From CAUUJV01 sp963545565 (GTDB lineage Bacteria > Actinomycetota > Actinomycetes > Actinomycetales > Bifidobacteriaceae), in assembly GCA_963545565.1 (NCBI GenBank), contig CAUUJV010000013.1, forward strand, positions 1 to 44,264: a DNA stretch of 44,264 nt, read 5' to 3'. The notes under the pieces are model-generated. The model was given only the letters and a program-made list of their open reading frames with translations, was not told where the DNA came from and searched no databases. Shown piece by piece: positions 17,171-25,606 of the stretch. The translations under genes were made by a program, and so were the position numbers. Each line of letters starts with the position of its first letter. Positions within the stretch are counted from its first letter, which is position 1.

Positions 17171-19084
17171 TTAGCGCTCTGAACGATTGATTGCGGAAAT
17201 AATTGCTTTGAAGGAGCTGGTAGTGATTGAGGAATCAATACCCACACCCCAAATAATATTGCTGTCTGCTTCTTCGCCAATCTGGCATTCTACATAGGAT
17301 GCTGCTGTTGCATCAGATCCTGCCATCATAGCGTGTTCTGCATAATCCAGAACAGAAACAGTCAATCCAAGGTTGCTCAATGCGTTGAGGAATGCTGCAA
17401 TTGGGCCGTTACCAATGCCAGAAAGCATATGCTCTGCCGGCTCTGCATTCTCACCGCGATTAGCAAGAGCGCCACGGTCTTCAATACTGACCTTAATAAC
17501 AGTGTCTGAACCGTCCTCACCAGAAGAGATGGAAGCACTCTTCAAACGCAGACGCCCCCACTGTTCAAGAGTCTCATCATGAGTATCTGCCACTGCATTG
17601 CCATGAGGAATCGCGCCAGTTTCAGAAACTGGGAGATATTCATCCTTGAAAAGACGCCAAATATCTTCATCTTTAACTTCGTGCTTGGTCTCATCAGCAA
17701 ACTTCTGAATAACCTTGTCGAACTCAACCTGAAGACGCTTTGGCAAATCAAAGTTGTGATTCTTCTTAAGCAGGTAAGCCATTCCGCCCTTGCCAGACTG
17801 AGAATTTACGCGAATAACTGCCTCGTAGTTACCGCCCACATCAGCTGGATCAATTGGCAAGTATGGAACCTGCCACAGGAAACTATCAAGATCGCGATCA
17901 TGCTCACAAGCAGCAATTTCACGAGCTTCCAACCCCTTCTTAATAGCATCTTGATGAGAACCGGAGAATGCAGTGAAGACGAAGTTGCCCACATATGGGT
18001 GACGCTCAGAAATAGCAATCTGATTGCAATACTCAACAGTTTTACGAATTTCACGCAGATTAGAGAAATTAATCTGTGGATCAATTCCCTGAACAAGCAT
18101 ATTCAGACCGAGTGTGCACAAATCAACGTTTCCAGTGCGTTCACCATTGCCAAAGAGGCATCCTTCAACGCGATCTGCACCTGCAAGGATTGCAAGTTCA
18201 GCTGCCGCAACAGCCATTCCTTCATCGTTGTGAGGATGAAGAGACAGCACAATTGCGTCGCGATTCTTCAAACCCTTGGATATGAATTCAATCTCATCTG
18301 CAAACACATTAGGAGTTGTCATTTCAACGGTTGCAGGAATATTAATAATCATTGGATGGTCAACTGTTGGCTTGATGACGTCTGCTACAGCGTTGCACAC
18401 TTCCAATGCGTACTCTGGCTCAGTTCCCGTGAAGGATTCTGGAGAATACTCGTAAGAAATATCAATGCCTTCAGCCTCAACTTCGAGTTCCTTACACAAG
18501 GATGCTGCATCAGTAGCAAGCTTCTTAATGCCTTCTTTATCCTTACGGAACACTACTTCACGCTGAAGCACAGACACAGAATTGTAGAAGTGAACAATTG
18601 CACGCTTGCATCCGCGCAGAGACTCATATGTCTTACGAATCAAATGCTCACGTGCTTGAGTCAACACTGCAATAGTGACGTCGTCTGGAATGAGTTCACG
18701 CTCAATAAGCATACGAATAAAGTCATAATCTGTTTCTGAAGCAGAAGGGAAGCCTACCTCGATTTCCTTATATCCCATAGAAATCAGCAGGTTCCAGAAG
18801 CGCAGCTTACGCTCAGAATCCATAGGGTTAACGAGTGCTTGGTTACCGTCACGCAAATCAACGGAGCACCACCGAGGCGCACGCTGCAGCTTCTTATCTG
18901 GCCATGTGCGCTGCGGATACTCGAATGGAACGAGCTTGTCATACGCAACGTACTTTTGGAAAGCCATCTGGCTAGCACGCTGTGGGCAGCCCACAAAGCG
19001 CTGAGGAGGTAGCGTTGGGTCATTATTCCCACCGTTGGAAGCCTCGGCTATGGCTGCCAGGTCAAATACAGATTCCTGAACCAT
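17171..19084 (-). CDS. leuA: 2-isopropylmalate synthase
   Basis: A 637-residue enzyme that condenses acetyl-CoA with 2-ketoisovalerate, the first committed step of leucine synthesis. It is the long actinobacterial form. The catalytic TIM barrel contains WCSVDLRDGNQALVNPM (metal-binding Asp), YKEIEVGFPSASETDYDF, LSLHPHNDEGMAVAA (metal-binding His pair) and GCLFGNGERTGNVDL. The linker and the C-terminal leucine-binding regulatory domain (about 500-637: LSGIGNGPIAAFLNAL) are complete. ATG at 19082-19084 has AGGAGG six bases before it, the best ribosome binding site in the window. No leader peptide with a leucine run is seen upstream, so regulation may be by feedback plus a promoter operator. Confidence 0.97.
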   Translation of the reverse strand: MVQESVFDLAAIAEASNGGNNDPTLPPQRFVGCPQRASQMAFQKYVAYDKLVPFEYPQRTWPDKKLQRAPRWCSVDLRDGNQALVNPMDSERKLRFWNLLISMGYKEIEVGFPSASETDYDFIRMLIERELIPDDVTIAVLTQAREHLIRKTYESLRGCKRAIVHFYNSVSVLQREVVFRKDKEGIKKLATDAASLCKELEVEAEGIDISYEYSPESFTGTEPEYALEVCNAVADVIKPTVDHPMIINIPATVEMTTPNVFADEIEFISKGLKNRDAIVLSLHPHNDEGMAVAAAELAILAGADRVEGCLFGNGERTGNVDLCTLGLNMLVQGIDPQINFSNLREIRKTVEYCNQIAISERHPYVGNFVFTAFSGSHQDAIKKGLEAREIAACEHDRDLDSFLWQVPYLPIDPADVGGNYEAVIRVNSQSGKGGMAYLLKKNHNFDLPKRLQVEFDKVIQKFADETKHEVKDEDIWRLFKDEYLPVSETGAIPHGNAVADTHDETLEQWGRLRLKSASISSGEDGSDTVIKVSIEDRGALANRGENAEPAEHMLSGIGNGPIAAFLNALSNLGLTVSVLDYAEHAMMAGSDATAASYVECQIGEEADSNIIWGVGIDSSITTSSFKAIISAINRSER

Positions 19085-19213
19085 GTGTCCTCCTTATATA
19101 TTTATATATATTGAGCTTTTGTTGAGTAAAATCTGCGCATCGATGCTCTCTCATACGCACAAACATGTAGTGCCCCAAGTTTACGCGAGGGGCGGGTCTA
19201 GCGTTTCTAAGCG

Positions 19214-19243
19214 TTTATAAGGCGGACACGCATGTCCAAAAAG
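19214..19243 (-). promoter_or_regulatory. Candidate leuA promoter with palindromic operator
   Basis: On the minus strand TTTTTG and TATAAA are separated by 17 bases. The spacer is filled by the palindrome GGACATGCGTGTCC (19224-19237: GGACA, TGCG, TGTCC). The -10 is good and the -35 is poor. A repressor site is inferred, not shown. Confidence 0.4.
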
Positions 19244-19296
19244 CCCCATGAATCAGATTTCATACGTCAAGTTGCGTCAAATTGCCTCAAACTGCA

Positions 19297-19989
19297 TCAA
19301 ACAATTCTTTTGTGAGCTGCCCAGCGTGCTAATTCCCCGCGATTAGAAAGCTGCAACTTGCGCAAAACTGCAGACACATGTGTTTCTACGGTTTTAATAG
19401 AGATGAAAAGTTCTGCAGCAACTTCTTTATATGAATATCCACGCGCAATTAAACGCATCACTTCCTGCTCTCGGGGAGACAGTACATCGATGTCGATATC
19501 GTCTTCAAAGTCAGTTGAATTTGACGATGCAGAATCAGAGCCATTAAATGCATTAAGCACAAAACCAGCAAGTTTAGGGCTAAACACAGCATACCCATCA
19601 GCAACTTGGTAAATGGATGCGATTAAATCTTGTGCGGTGATGCTCTTCGTCACATATCCGCGAGCGCCAGCACGGATTACTGCACCGACGTCGGCAGGGG
19701 CGTCAGACACGGAAAGAGCTAAATATAAGGTGTGAGGAGCAAGAGGAAGCGACTTCACGATTATTTCAGAGCCGCCGCCTCCTTCACCACCCGGCACATG
19801 TACGTCAAGTAAAACTACGTCAGGCTGAGTTTGCGAAATCATGGCCACGGATGATTCCACATCTCCTGCTTCCCCAACAATCTCAAAGTCATTTTGAATT
19901 GTGCCAATAACGCCAAGGCGAAACATTTGATGATCATCAACAACGGCTACGCGCACTAACCTTTGCTGTTCTATGCTCTCATTACTCAA
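19297..19989 (-). CDS. NarL/LuxR-family response regulator
   Basis: A 230-residue two-component regulator. The receiver domain has the acidic pair VVDDH (18-19), phosphorylated Asp62 in VVLLDVHVPGG and the conserved Lys in YVTKSIT. The C-terminal LuxR-type HTH is about 165-228 (LSPREQEVMRLIARGYSYKEVAAELFIS, in two parts, ending KTVETHVSAVLRKL). A GEGGGGS insertion follows the phospho-Asp. TTG at 19987-19989 is the apparent start, with GGGGAG about ten bases upstream. It lies 25 bases after the sensor kinase stop, so the two are cotranscribed. It probably controls the divergent PspC-protein gene, as in other actinobacterial PspC/LuxR modules; that is inference. Confidence 0.93.
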   Translation of the reverse strand: MSNESIEQQRLVRVAVVDDHQMFRLGVIGTIQNDFEIVGEAGDVESSVAMISQTQPDVVLLDVHVPGGEGGGGSEIIVKSLPLAPHTLYLALSVSDAPADVGAVIRAGARGYVTKSITAQDLIASIYQVADGYAVFSPKLAGFVLNAFNGSDSASSNSTDFEDDIDIDVLSPREQEVMRLIARGYSYKEVAAELFISIKTVETHVSAVLRKLQLSNRGELARWAAHKRIV

Positions 19990-20014
19990 TGCTCTTGTAC
20001 TCCCCTTCTGTTTG

Positions 20015-21211
20015 TTATCTCCGCTGTTGCAGTCTCACTGAAAGTCTAACTTCCGTTCCCCAGCCAGGGCGAGATACCACATTTGCCACCCCACCTGTTC
20101 TGCGCATGCGGCCAAGGATTGATTCTTTTAACCCTAAATGCCCTGCATATTCAGCGGTTGCGTCAAATCCAGCACCGTGGTCTCGTACGAAAATTTGTAG
20201 CTGCGTTCCATTAACTTCCATATACACAGAAACAGGCGGCTTTCCATGCCGAACCGCATTGCTCATCGCCTCACGAGCAGCGTCGAGAATATTGTGTAAT
20301 TCATCTGAATAAGAACACTCGCCCACTGCTACAACATCAATTGGGACTTCATATTTATCTTCAACTTCTGCAGCCACCCGCTTAAGAGTAGCAGAGAAAG
20401 TCATTGGTTCTGCAGACTTTGGCTGCTGTTGCATCTGCTGCGAAGACTGCGATAAAGATTGTTGCAATGGCTGTTGTGCTGCTTGGTGTTGAGGAGACAC
20501 TGCTTGGGGGTCTCCATATAACCATTCGCGTAGATTGCGTTCCTCAGAACGAGCAAGAGCAGATACTTTTGCAGAATCATTAGACTGCATTTGAATCATA
20601 GCTAGAGTCTGAAGCACAGAATCATGAAGCTGCGAAGCAATATCTGCACGAAGTGTTTCTTGAGCAGTTTGTGCACGTTGAGCTCCTAAATCTGCCACAA
20701 GAGTGATCCACCATGGAGCAATAACAAAGCCCAAGATTGCGATGATTACGACGCTTGCAAGAATCCCAATAATCAAATATCTTATTGAGATTAGCTGCCC
20801 AAAGCACACAAGAGCACCGAGAATAGCCAAACCAATAAAAAGAATCGCAGACACAAAACGCCCAGCTCTAGTCATCATGCGAGGCGCAGGAACGCGCAAT
20901 CCAGTTGTGGGGTCAACTACATATTCAATAGTGCCATTCATAATCACAGTCATCTGAGTCCAGCCCAAGGTGACGCCAGCAAAAATCATGATGACACCAA
21001 AAACAACAGGAGTAGCCAATCCAGAGAAGAATCCACCAACGAGCAGAGCAAACGAGAGCAACGCCACAACCATATAGATTGTGCGCAAAGATGTGCGCGT
21101 TACTGGCTTGGAATTAGTAGCTTGTGCTTTGTTAGCAGCATCCACCAACGAGCTTAGCGACGTGCGACGCAACGGCGACATAGGATTTTGGTTACTCATT
21201 GCCTTAATCAT
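20015..21211 (-). CDS. HisKA_3/HPK7-type membrane sensor histidine kinase
   Basis: A 398-residue kinase with about four TM helices (46-155) and short external loops, so it may sense the membrane itself or a partner protein. The dimerisation motif is SQLHDSVLQTLAMIQ with phospho-accepting His196. A Gln-rich stretch (about 235-270) is inserted before the ATPase domain. The domain shows the N box EAMSNAVRHG, G1 RDHGAGFD and G2 GHLGLKESILGRM. ATG at 21209-21211 is preceded by TAGGGGTAG. It partners the LuxR-type regulator just downstream and is divergent from the PspC-domain gene, which suggests an envelope-stress module. Confidence 0.92.
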   Translation of the reverse strand: MIKAMSNQNPMSPLRRTSLSSLVDAANKAQATNSKPVTRTSLRTIYMVVALLSFALLVGGFFSGLATPVVFGVIMIFAGVTLGWTQMTVIMNGTIEYVVDPTTGLRVPAPRMMTRAGRFVSAILFIGLAILGALVCFGQLISIRYLIIGILASVVIIAILGFVIAPWWITLVADLGAQRAQTAQETLRADIASQLHDSVLQTLAMIQMQSNDSAKVSALARSEERNLREWLYGDPQAVSPQHQAAQQPLQQSLSQSSQQMQQQPKSAEPMTFSATLKRVAAEVEDKYEVPIDVVAVGECSYSDELHNILDAAREAMSNAVRHGKPPVSVYMEVNGTQLQIFVRDHGAGFDATAEYAGHLGLKESILGRMRRTGGVANVVSRPGWGTEVRLSVRLQQRR

Positions 21212-21251
21212 ATCTACCCCTAAGGTTTAAAAGCATTAGAAATAGGTAGAT

Positions 21252-21269
21252 TCAGGGTTAAATCAGGGT
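21252..21269. promoter_or_regulatory. TCAGGGT direct repeat in the kinase/PspC divergent region
   Basis: TCAGGGT at 21252-21258 and again at 21263-21269, period 11 bases, followed by ATCCCCT in the reverse sense. It lies about 40 bases upstream of the kinase start. It is a good candidate for the site of the LuxR-type regulator; not proven. Confidence 0.45.
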
Positions 21270-21350
21270 ATCCCCTCATAGATTTCGCACAAGATTCAGA
21301 GTTGAATAAAAGTATCAACGAGAACGAAAGACCGCGCCAGCTTAAACGCA

Positions 21351-21386
21351 GGCTTGGAAACTGGCTCGGAAACTAGCTTGAAGACT
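21351..21386. repeat. Three 12-bp tandem repeats upstream of the PspC gene
   Basis: GGCTTGGAAACT, GGCTCGGAAACT and AGCTTGAAGACT follow each other without gap, 40 to 75 bases before the PspC-gene ATG. They lie in the likely leader or promoter, with no supported reading frame across them. Confidence 0.75.
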
Positions 21387-21426
21387 AAAAGTCGAAAGCT
21401 AGAGGTTTGAACTTTAAGGAGAAATC

Positions 21427-22932
21427 ATGAGTAATTCATACAACTACTATCCGCCGAATAACTACGGCTCTCAGCAACCGCAACAACCGTATCAGCCGTA
21501 TCAGCAGCAGCCGCAACAACCACAGCAACCCATTGGACACGGATTCTTTGATTGGATTCGCCGCCAAGGAATTTCCCGAACGAATGACCGCTGGCTTGGC
21601 GGCGTGTCTGGTGGCATCGCACGCAGACTCGGCTGGGATCCGCTAATTGTAAGAATTCTCTGGTTTGCAGTATTTTGCGCTGCTGGAGTGGGAGCCTTCT
21701 TCTATGGCTTACTTTGGTTGCTTCTACCCGATGATCGCGACGGAACAATCGCCCTTGAAGAGGTAATTCGACATGGCAGACTGCGTGGGGCTTTTTGGGG
21801 TTCGCTCATCATGATTATTATTGGCTGCCCCGGCGGAATCGCATTCCCAGCCCTTGGTGCTATTGGAATTATTGCTGCAGCAATAGCGCTGATTATTGTG
21901 ACAAATAACAACAAGAATGCGAATCAACCAACACCTCAGGCTCCTTACAATGCTGCTTCAGGATCATCAAACGCCTATGCTTCTCCCACAGCAGCTCCTC
22001 AATACCAGCAGTCGTGTCAGCGGGATCAGCAGTACCAGCAGAATCAATCAAACCAGCCAAATCAGCCAAACCAACAGAATGGAGCACAGCCTAACGGCGA
22101 CTACTTTCGCTCGGTGAATACTGGAGCGGCGCCAACTATGGCTGCCAACCCTTCTATTGCTGTTAATCCCCCGGTAGTGTATCGCCGTAAACCTGCAGGA
22201 CCACTCATTGTTGGTCTCACCGCTGGTGTTATCATTCTTGGGCTCGCAGCGACTACCTGGTGGGTTTCTGTAACATCAATGGATATTTCTACCATCATGA
22301 TTGGCGCACTCGTTTGGCTTGCGGCTTCTATACTCCTTCTTGGAATCGTTACAGTGGTTTGCGGAGTCACAGGTCGTAAATCAGGCGGACTTATGGGCCT
22401 ATCTATTCTTGCTCTTGTTGCAGCAATAATGTGCAGTCCAGGATTCGCAATCTTGCATGAGGTGAATGCCTCGACCGTTCGCACAGACACTTCTTACGGG
22501 ATTCTGCACAATCAAAGCTCTAAAAGCAGCTCTCACGCTGTAATTAAGTTGCCTAATGTAACTCTCAATAGTACCGATTTTGAAAAACTCCAGGCTCGTG
22601 GCGTCACATTCAATATGTCTGAAGCAACAATTGACTTGACAGATTGGGCAGATAGTCATGACTCTTCATGCCCGACCGGAACATGGTCTATCTCCTCAAC
22701 AGCATCAGACGTTACGATTCTTCTTCCAAAGGGATGCAGCGGAAGCTACTCAGAATACACAACCGTTCTATCTAACGTCACAAATGACACAGATTTTTCG
22801 CAGAATATGGCTGGTTCTGTGGTAGACCATGACGACGTTGAGAGCGAAGACTCTCAATCTGATGATTCGTCTACATTTCAGATTGAACTATCTGCATTCC
22901 TTTCAAATGTGATGATTGAAAATGCAAGCTGA
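21427..22932 (+). CDS. PspC-domain membrane protein
   Basis: A 501-residue protein. A Tyr/Pro/Gln-rich N-terminus (to about 37) is followed by a PspC domain (about 50-110: NDRWLGGVSGGIARRLGWDP, LIVRILWFAVFCAAG, LLWLLLPDD). Two TM stretches, a Gln/Asn-rich linker (about 165-220, NQPNQPNQQN), three further TM helices (about 258-350) and a soluble C-terminal domain follow (about 350-501). PspC proteins take part in envelope-stress responses and often partner a PspC/LuxR two-component pair. ATG at 21427 has AAGGAG seven bases before it. The kinase and regulator are divergent across a 215-bp region with repeats, which supports a shared stress circuit. Confidence 0.88.
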   Translation: MSNSYNYYPPNNYGSQQPQQPYQPYQQQPQQPQQPIGHGFFDWIRRQGISRTNDRWLGGVSGGIARRLGWDPLIVRILWFAVFCAAGVGAFFYGLLWLLLPDDRDGTIALEEVIRHGRLRGAFWGSLIMIIIGCPGGIAFPALGAIGIIAAAIALIIVTNNNKNANQPTPQAPYNAASGSSNAYASPTAAPQYQQSCQRDQQYQQNQSNQPNQPNQQNGAQPNGDYFRSVNTGAAPTMAANPSIAVNPPVVYRRKPAGPLIVGLTAGVIILGLAATTWWVSVTSMDISTIMIGALVWLAASILLLGIVTVVCGVTGRKSGGLMGLSILALVAAIMCSPGFAILHEVNASTVRTDTSYGILHNQSSKSSSHAVIKLPNVTLNSTDFEKLQARGVTFNMSEATIDLTDWADSHDSSCPTGTWSISSTASDVTILLPKGCSGSYSEYTTVLSNVTNDTDFSQNMAGSVVDHDDVESEDSQSDDSSTFQIELSAFLSNVMIENAS

Positions 22933-23007
22933 GAACAAGATTGAATCTTCCTCCAAAAAAGCCTTCAAAAAATTTATATCCGCAGAACTCAATGAATTGA
23001 GAGAATC

Positions 23008-23715
23008 ATGAACAACGAAGCGAATGAGACGAGCGAAACACTCCAGTTCTCAACAAAGAATACAAGCAGCGACCCCACCACGGTAATACCGACTACTGCC
23101 AACCCTGATGCACCAACCGCGGCTTTTCCTCAGCAAAACATTAATCAGCAGAACGCTAATCAGCAGGGCACAAGCCAACAGAATGCTAATCAGCAGAATG
23201 CCCGTGTTTCAAGTGCATGGCAGGAACAGCAGCAAGCGGCTCAAGGGTTCACAGCAGAAAAGCAGCAATATGCGCAGTATGCTCAGTACGCAAATCAGAA
23301 TGCGAATCCGTATGTGCAGTACCCCGGTCAGCCTAGCCAACCCATACAGCTTAGTCAACCTGTGCAATCTGCTCAACCAATGCAGACTATTGTTCCTCAG
23401 ATGCGTTATAAAACGGGGCCATCTGCCGCCACTATTATCTGGGGACTTATTCTGGTAGCTGTTGCATTGGGAGCAGTTGGCGGAATATTCCTTTCTGCTG
23501 GAATCACATCTCCCGCACTAACTATCAGGATTTGGACTGGAATAATTGCCCTTATCGGAGTTGCTGTAATTGCATCAACTATTGGAGCGGTAGTTTATAA
23601 GAATCGTAGTGCAAAGGGCAGTGCTCAAGCCAATAAAGACGATGAGGCACAGCCAAGCGATAATCCTGCTCATAATGCCGAAGCCTCACTGTCGGATTTT
23701 GAATCCGAAAAATAA
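23008..23715 (+). CDS. Q/N-rich protein with two TM helices, unknown function
   Basis: A 235-residue protein I cannot assign to a family. Residues 1-130 are rich in Gln, Asn and Ala, with short internal repeats (NQQN, QQNANQQ) and many YAQYAQYA-type steps. Two TM helices follow (about 143-170 and 176-200), then a short acidic cytoplasmic tail. The architecture, with a disordered Gln-rich N-terminus and helix pair, resembles the linker parts of the PspC protein just upstream. It lies 75 bases after that gene on the same strand and is probably cotranscribed. GAGAG lies five bases before the ATG. It may be an accessory factor of the PspC module. Confidence 0.7.
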   Translation: MNNEANETSETLQFSTKNTSSDPTTVIPTTANPDAPTAAFPQQNINQQNANQQGTSQQNANQQNARVSSAWQEQQQAAQGFTAEKQQYAQYAQYANQNANPYVQYPGQPSQPIQLSQPVQSAQPMQTIVPQMRYKTGPSAATIIWGLILVAVALGAVGGIFLSAGITSPALTIRIWTGIIALIGVAVIASTIGAVVYKNRSAKGSAQANKDDEAQPSDNPAHNAEASLSDFESEK

Positions 23716-23783
23716 AGTTAAAGGAATAAAGGGCAAAGAGGAACAACAAGAAACAAAACAGATGTAAATAGGAACAAAATTAG

Positions 23784-23881
23784 AGTCTGGTATTTTAGGA
23801 ATCTGATAATTGACAATCGCTAACCGCTAACATCTCGTACGATTTTTAGATTTTTCAGATTTCTTGGTACCAGACTTTTTA
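23784..23881. terminator. Long imperfect hairpin with T tract between convergent genes
   Basis: AGTCTGGTA (23784-23792) pairs with TACCAGACT (23868-23876), and a second arm GAATCTGA pairs with TCAGATTT. A T-run follows at 23875-23881. The loop is about 45 bases and contains CGCTAAC twice. It most likely terminates the PspC operon. Confidence 0.5.
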
Positions 23882-23899
23882 TTTCTACTGTGCAGTTTT

Positions 23900-24529
23900 C
23901 TACTGTGTAGTTTTGAATAAAGCAACTCCACGACGCCCTAAACAATACGCATTACCAAGCCACGTATGGCGGCTATTTGGCCATACTGCTCCAAGCCGCA
24001 GCGAACGTTGGCTTAGCCACAAGCTTGGTACGCGGCCATCTGCACTTCGCGAGGCCAATAGATTCGAGCCGTTCTTCTCACTAATCCAGTCTGGATGCTG
24101 CGTTGCCATTGCTAATCCCTCTTCAATGGTCATGGGCAGCCGATCATCGGAATCCATAAGCTTTCGAGCTACATCAGGTTCACGATTCACATACGCCGTT
24201 CCCGTGTGTGGGTGAACGACCACATAGAACGGGCCTTCGGGGGGTTCAAAACCAGGCTGCGGCAAAAAACCGAGTACATCACGGGGAGGCATGGTTGTGA
24301 AACCAGCACGACGATTGATGCTCGTTCGAGAAATCAGAGACTCAGGAGATACAAGTTCTCGCGTTGGCACAAGTAGAATATCATCGCCTAAATCATTTTT
24401 TTCAAGTGCAGTAATCAGTGGGCGCGCAAGTGCGCGAAAAGCAGCTGCCGTCATGTCAGCCACATCTGGATAACCGAGCGCAACAATACGGTCAAGCTGC
24501 TTTTCAATCTCTAAAGAAGATTTAGACAT
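23900..24529 (-). CDS. DUF5701-family protein
   Basis: A 209-residue soluble protein of unknown function that I place in the actinobacterial DUF5701 family. Recognisable conserved segments are LVPTRELVSPESLI, GFTTMPPRDVLGFLP, FYVVVHPHTGTAYVNREPDV and the C-terminal ARSADGRVPSLWLSQRSLRL with WLGNAYCLGRRG. No TM helix or signal peptide is present. The ATG at 24527-24529 lies 6 bases after the asd stop, so it is the last gene of the dnaX-recR-aspartokinase-asd operon. It has no visible catalytic motif, and its place behind asd does not by itself show a role in amino acid synthesis. Confidence 0.75.
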   Translation of the reverse strand: MSKSSLEIEKQLDRIVALGYPDVADMTAAAFRALARPLITALEKNDLGDDILLVPTRELVSPESLISRTSINRRAGFTTMPPRDVLGFLPQPGFEPPEGPFYVVVHPHTGTAYVNREPDVARKLMDSDDRLPMTIEEGLAMATQHPDWISEKNGSNLLASRSADGRVPSLWLSQRSLRLGAVWPNSRHTWLGNAYCLGRRGVALFKTTQ

Positions 24530-24535
24530 ACGTGT

Positions 24536-25606
24536 TTAGATTTTATCGGCAAAATGCTTGGAAACCATAACTTCAGCAATCTGCACAGCATTCAAAGCTG
24601 CGCCCTTACGCAAGTTATCATTCGTAACGAATAATGAAAGTCCCTTAAGCCCCTCTACTGCTTGGTCTTGGCGAATGCGGCCAACGTAGCTTGGATCTTT
24701 TCCAGTAGCAAGCTGAGGTGTTGGAATGTCGTTGAGTTCAACACCAGGAGCATCCTTCAAAACCTCACAAGCCATATCAGGGGTCACGTCTTTCTCAAAC
24801 TCACAGTTCAAGCTCATACCATGTGAAGTGAAAACGCCAATGCGAACACATGTGCAAGAAGCGAGCAGGTTTGGAAGATGAAGAATCTTGCGGCTTTCAT
24901 TACGAAGCTTCTGCTCTTCATCAGTTTCTTCGCTTCCATCGTCTACAAGTGCGCCAATGAATGGAACCGCGTTGAAAGCAATAGTGCGCACAACCTTAGT
25001 CGGTTCTGGGAAATCAATTGCTTCACCATCGAATACGAGCTTATCTTCACCCTGTTCAACAGCAGCCTGCGCCTCATTCATCAACTGGAGAACGCCGTTA
25101 CGCCCAGCGCCAGAGACAGCCTGATAAGAAGAAGCAATGAGTTTCTTCAAACCGAATGCATCGCTCAAAGCCTTCAGAGGAGGCATAACTGCCATTGTTG
25201 AACAATTTGGATTTGCAATAATATGGCTCGGAACCTCATTTAGATCTTCAGGATTAACCTCTGCCACAACAAGCGGAACGTCATCATGCATGCGCCACTG
25301 GGAAGAGTTGTCAATCACATAGGCGCCAGCCTCAGCAAACTTTGGTGCCCAAACCTTAGAAGTGCCACCGCCTGCAGAGAAAATAGCAATATCGATATTG
25401 CTCAAATCAGCTTTAGCAACATCTTCAACAGTGATATCAACGCCTTCAAAGTTCAAAACCTGACCTGCAGAATGAGCAGATGCCATGAAGCGAAGATCTT
25501 TCACAGGGAAACTACGCTCTGCGAGGATACGACGCATAACCATACCAACCTGGCCAGTCGCACCAAGAACTGCTACGTTTACGCCTTTTTCATTAATCTG
25601 TGCCAT
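24536..25606 (-). CDS. asd: Aspartate-semialdehyde dehydrogenase
   Basis: A 356-residue NADPH enzyme that reduces aspartyl phosphate to aspartate semialdehyde, the branch point to lysine/diaminopimelate, threonine and methionine. Features: N-terminal VAVLGATGQVGMVMRRIL (nucleotide binding), FSAGGGTSKVWAPKFAEAG, IANPNCSTMAVMPPL with the catalytic Cys, SYQAVSGAGRNGV, and the C-terminal GRIRQD. Length fits the actinobacterial type. Start ATG (25604-25606) overlaps the TAA stop of the aspartokinase beta gene as TAATG, so translation is coupled. The two enzymes catalyse consecutive steps. Confidence 0.97.
   Translation of the reverse strand: MAQINEKGVNVAVLGATGQVGMVMRRILAERSFPVKDLRFMASAHSAGQVLNFEGVDITVEDVAKADLSNIDIAIFSAGGGTSKVWAPKFAEAGAYVIDNSSQWRMHDDVPLVVAEVNPEDLNEVPSHIIANPNCSTMAVMPPLKALSDAFGLKKLIASSYQAVSGAGRNGVLQLMNEAQAAVEQGEDKLVFDGEAIDFPEPTKVVRTIAFNAVPFIGALVDDGSEETDEEQKLRNESRKILHLPNLLASCTCVRIGVFTSHGMSLNCEFEKDVTPDMACEVLKDAPGVELNDIPTPQLATGKDPSYVGRIRQDQAVEGLKGLSLFVTNDNLRKGAALNAVQIAEVMVSKHFADKI

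Noticed and set aside
17579..18739. A 386-codon ORF on the + strand, antisense to leuA
   Set aside because: It lies wholly inside the certain leuA gene, has no domain, and its amino acid make-up (many Cys, Asn, Ile) is that of an antisense shadow.
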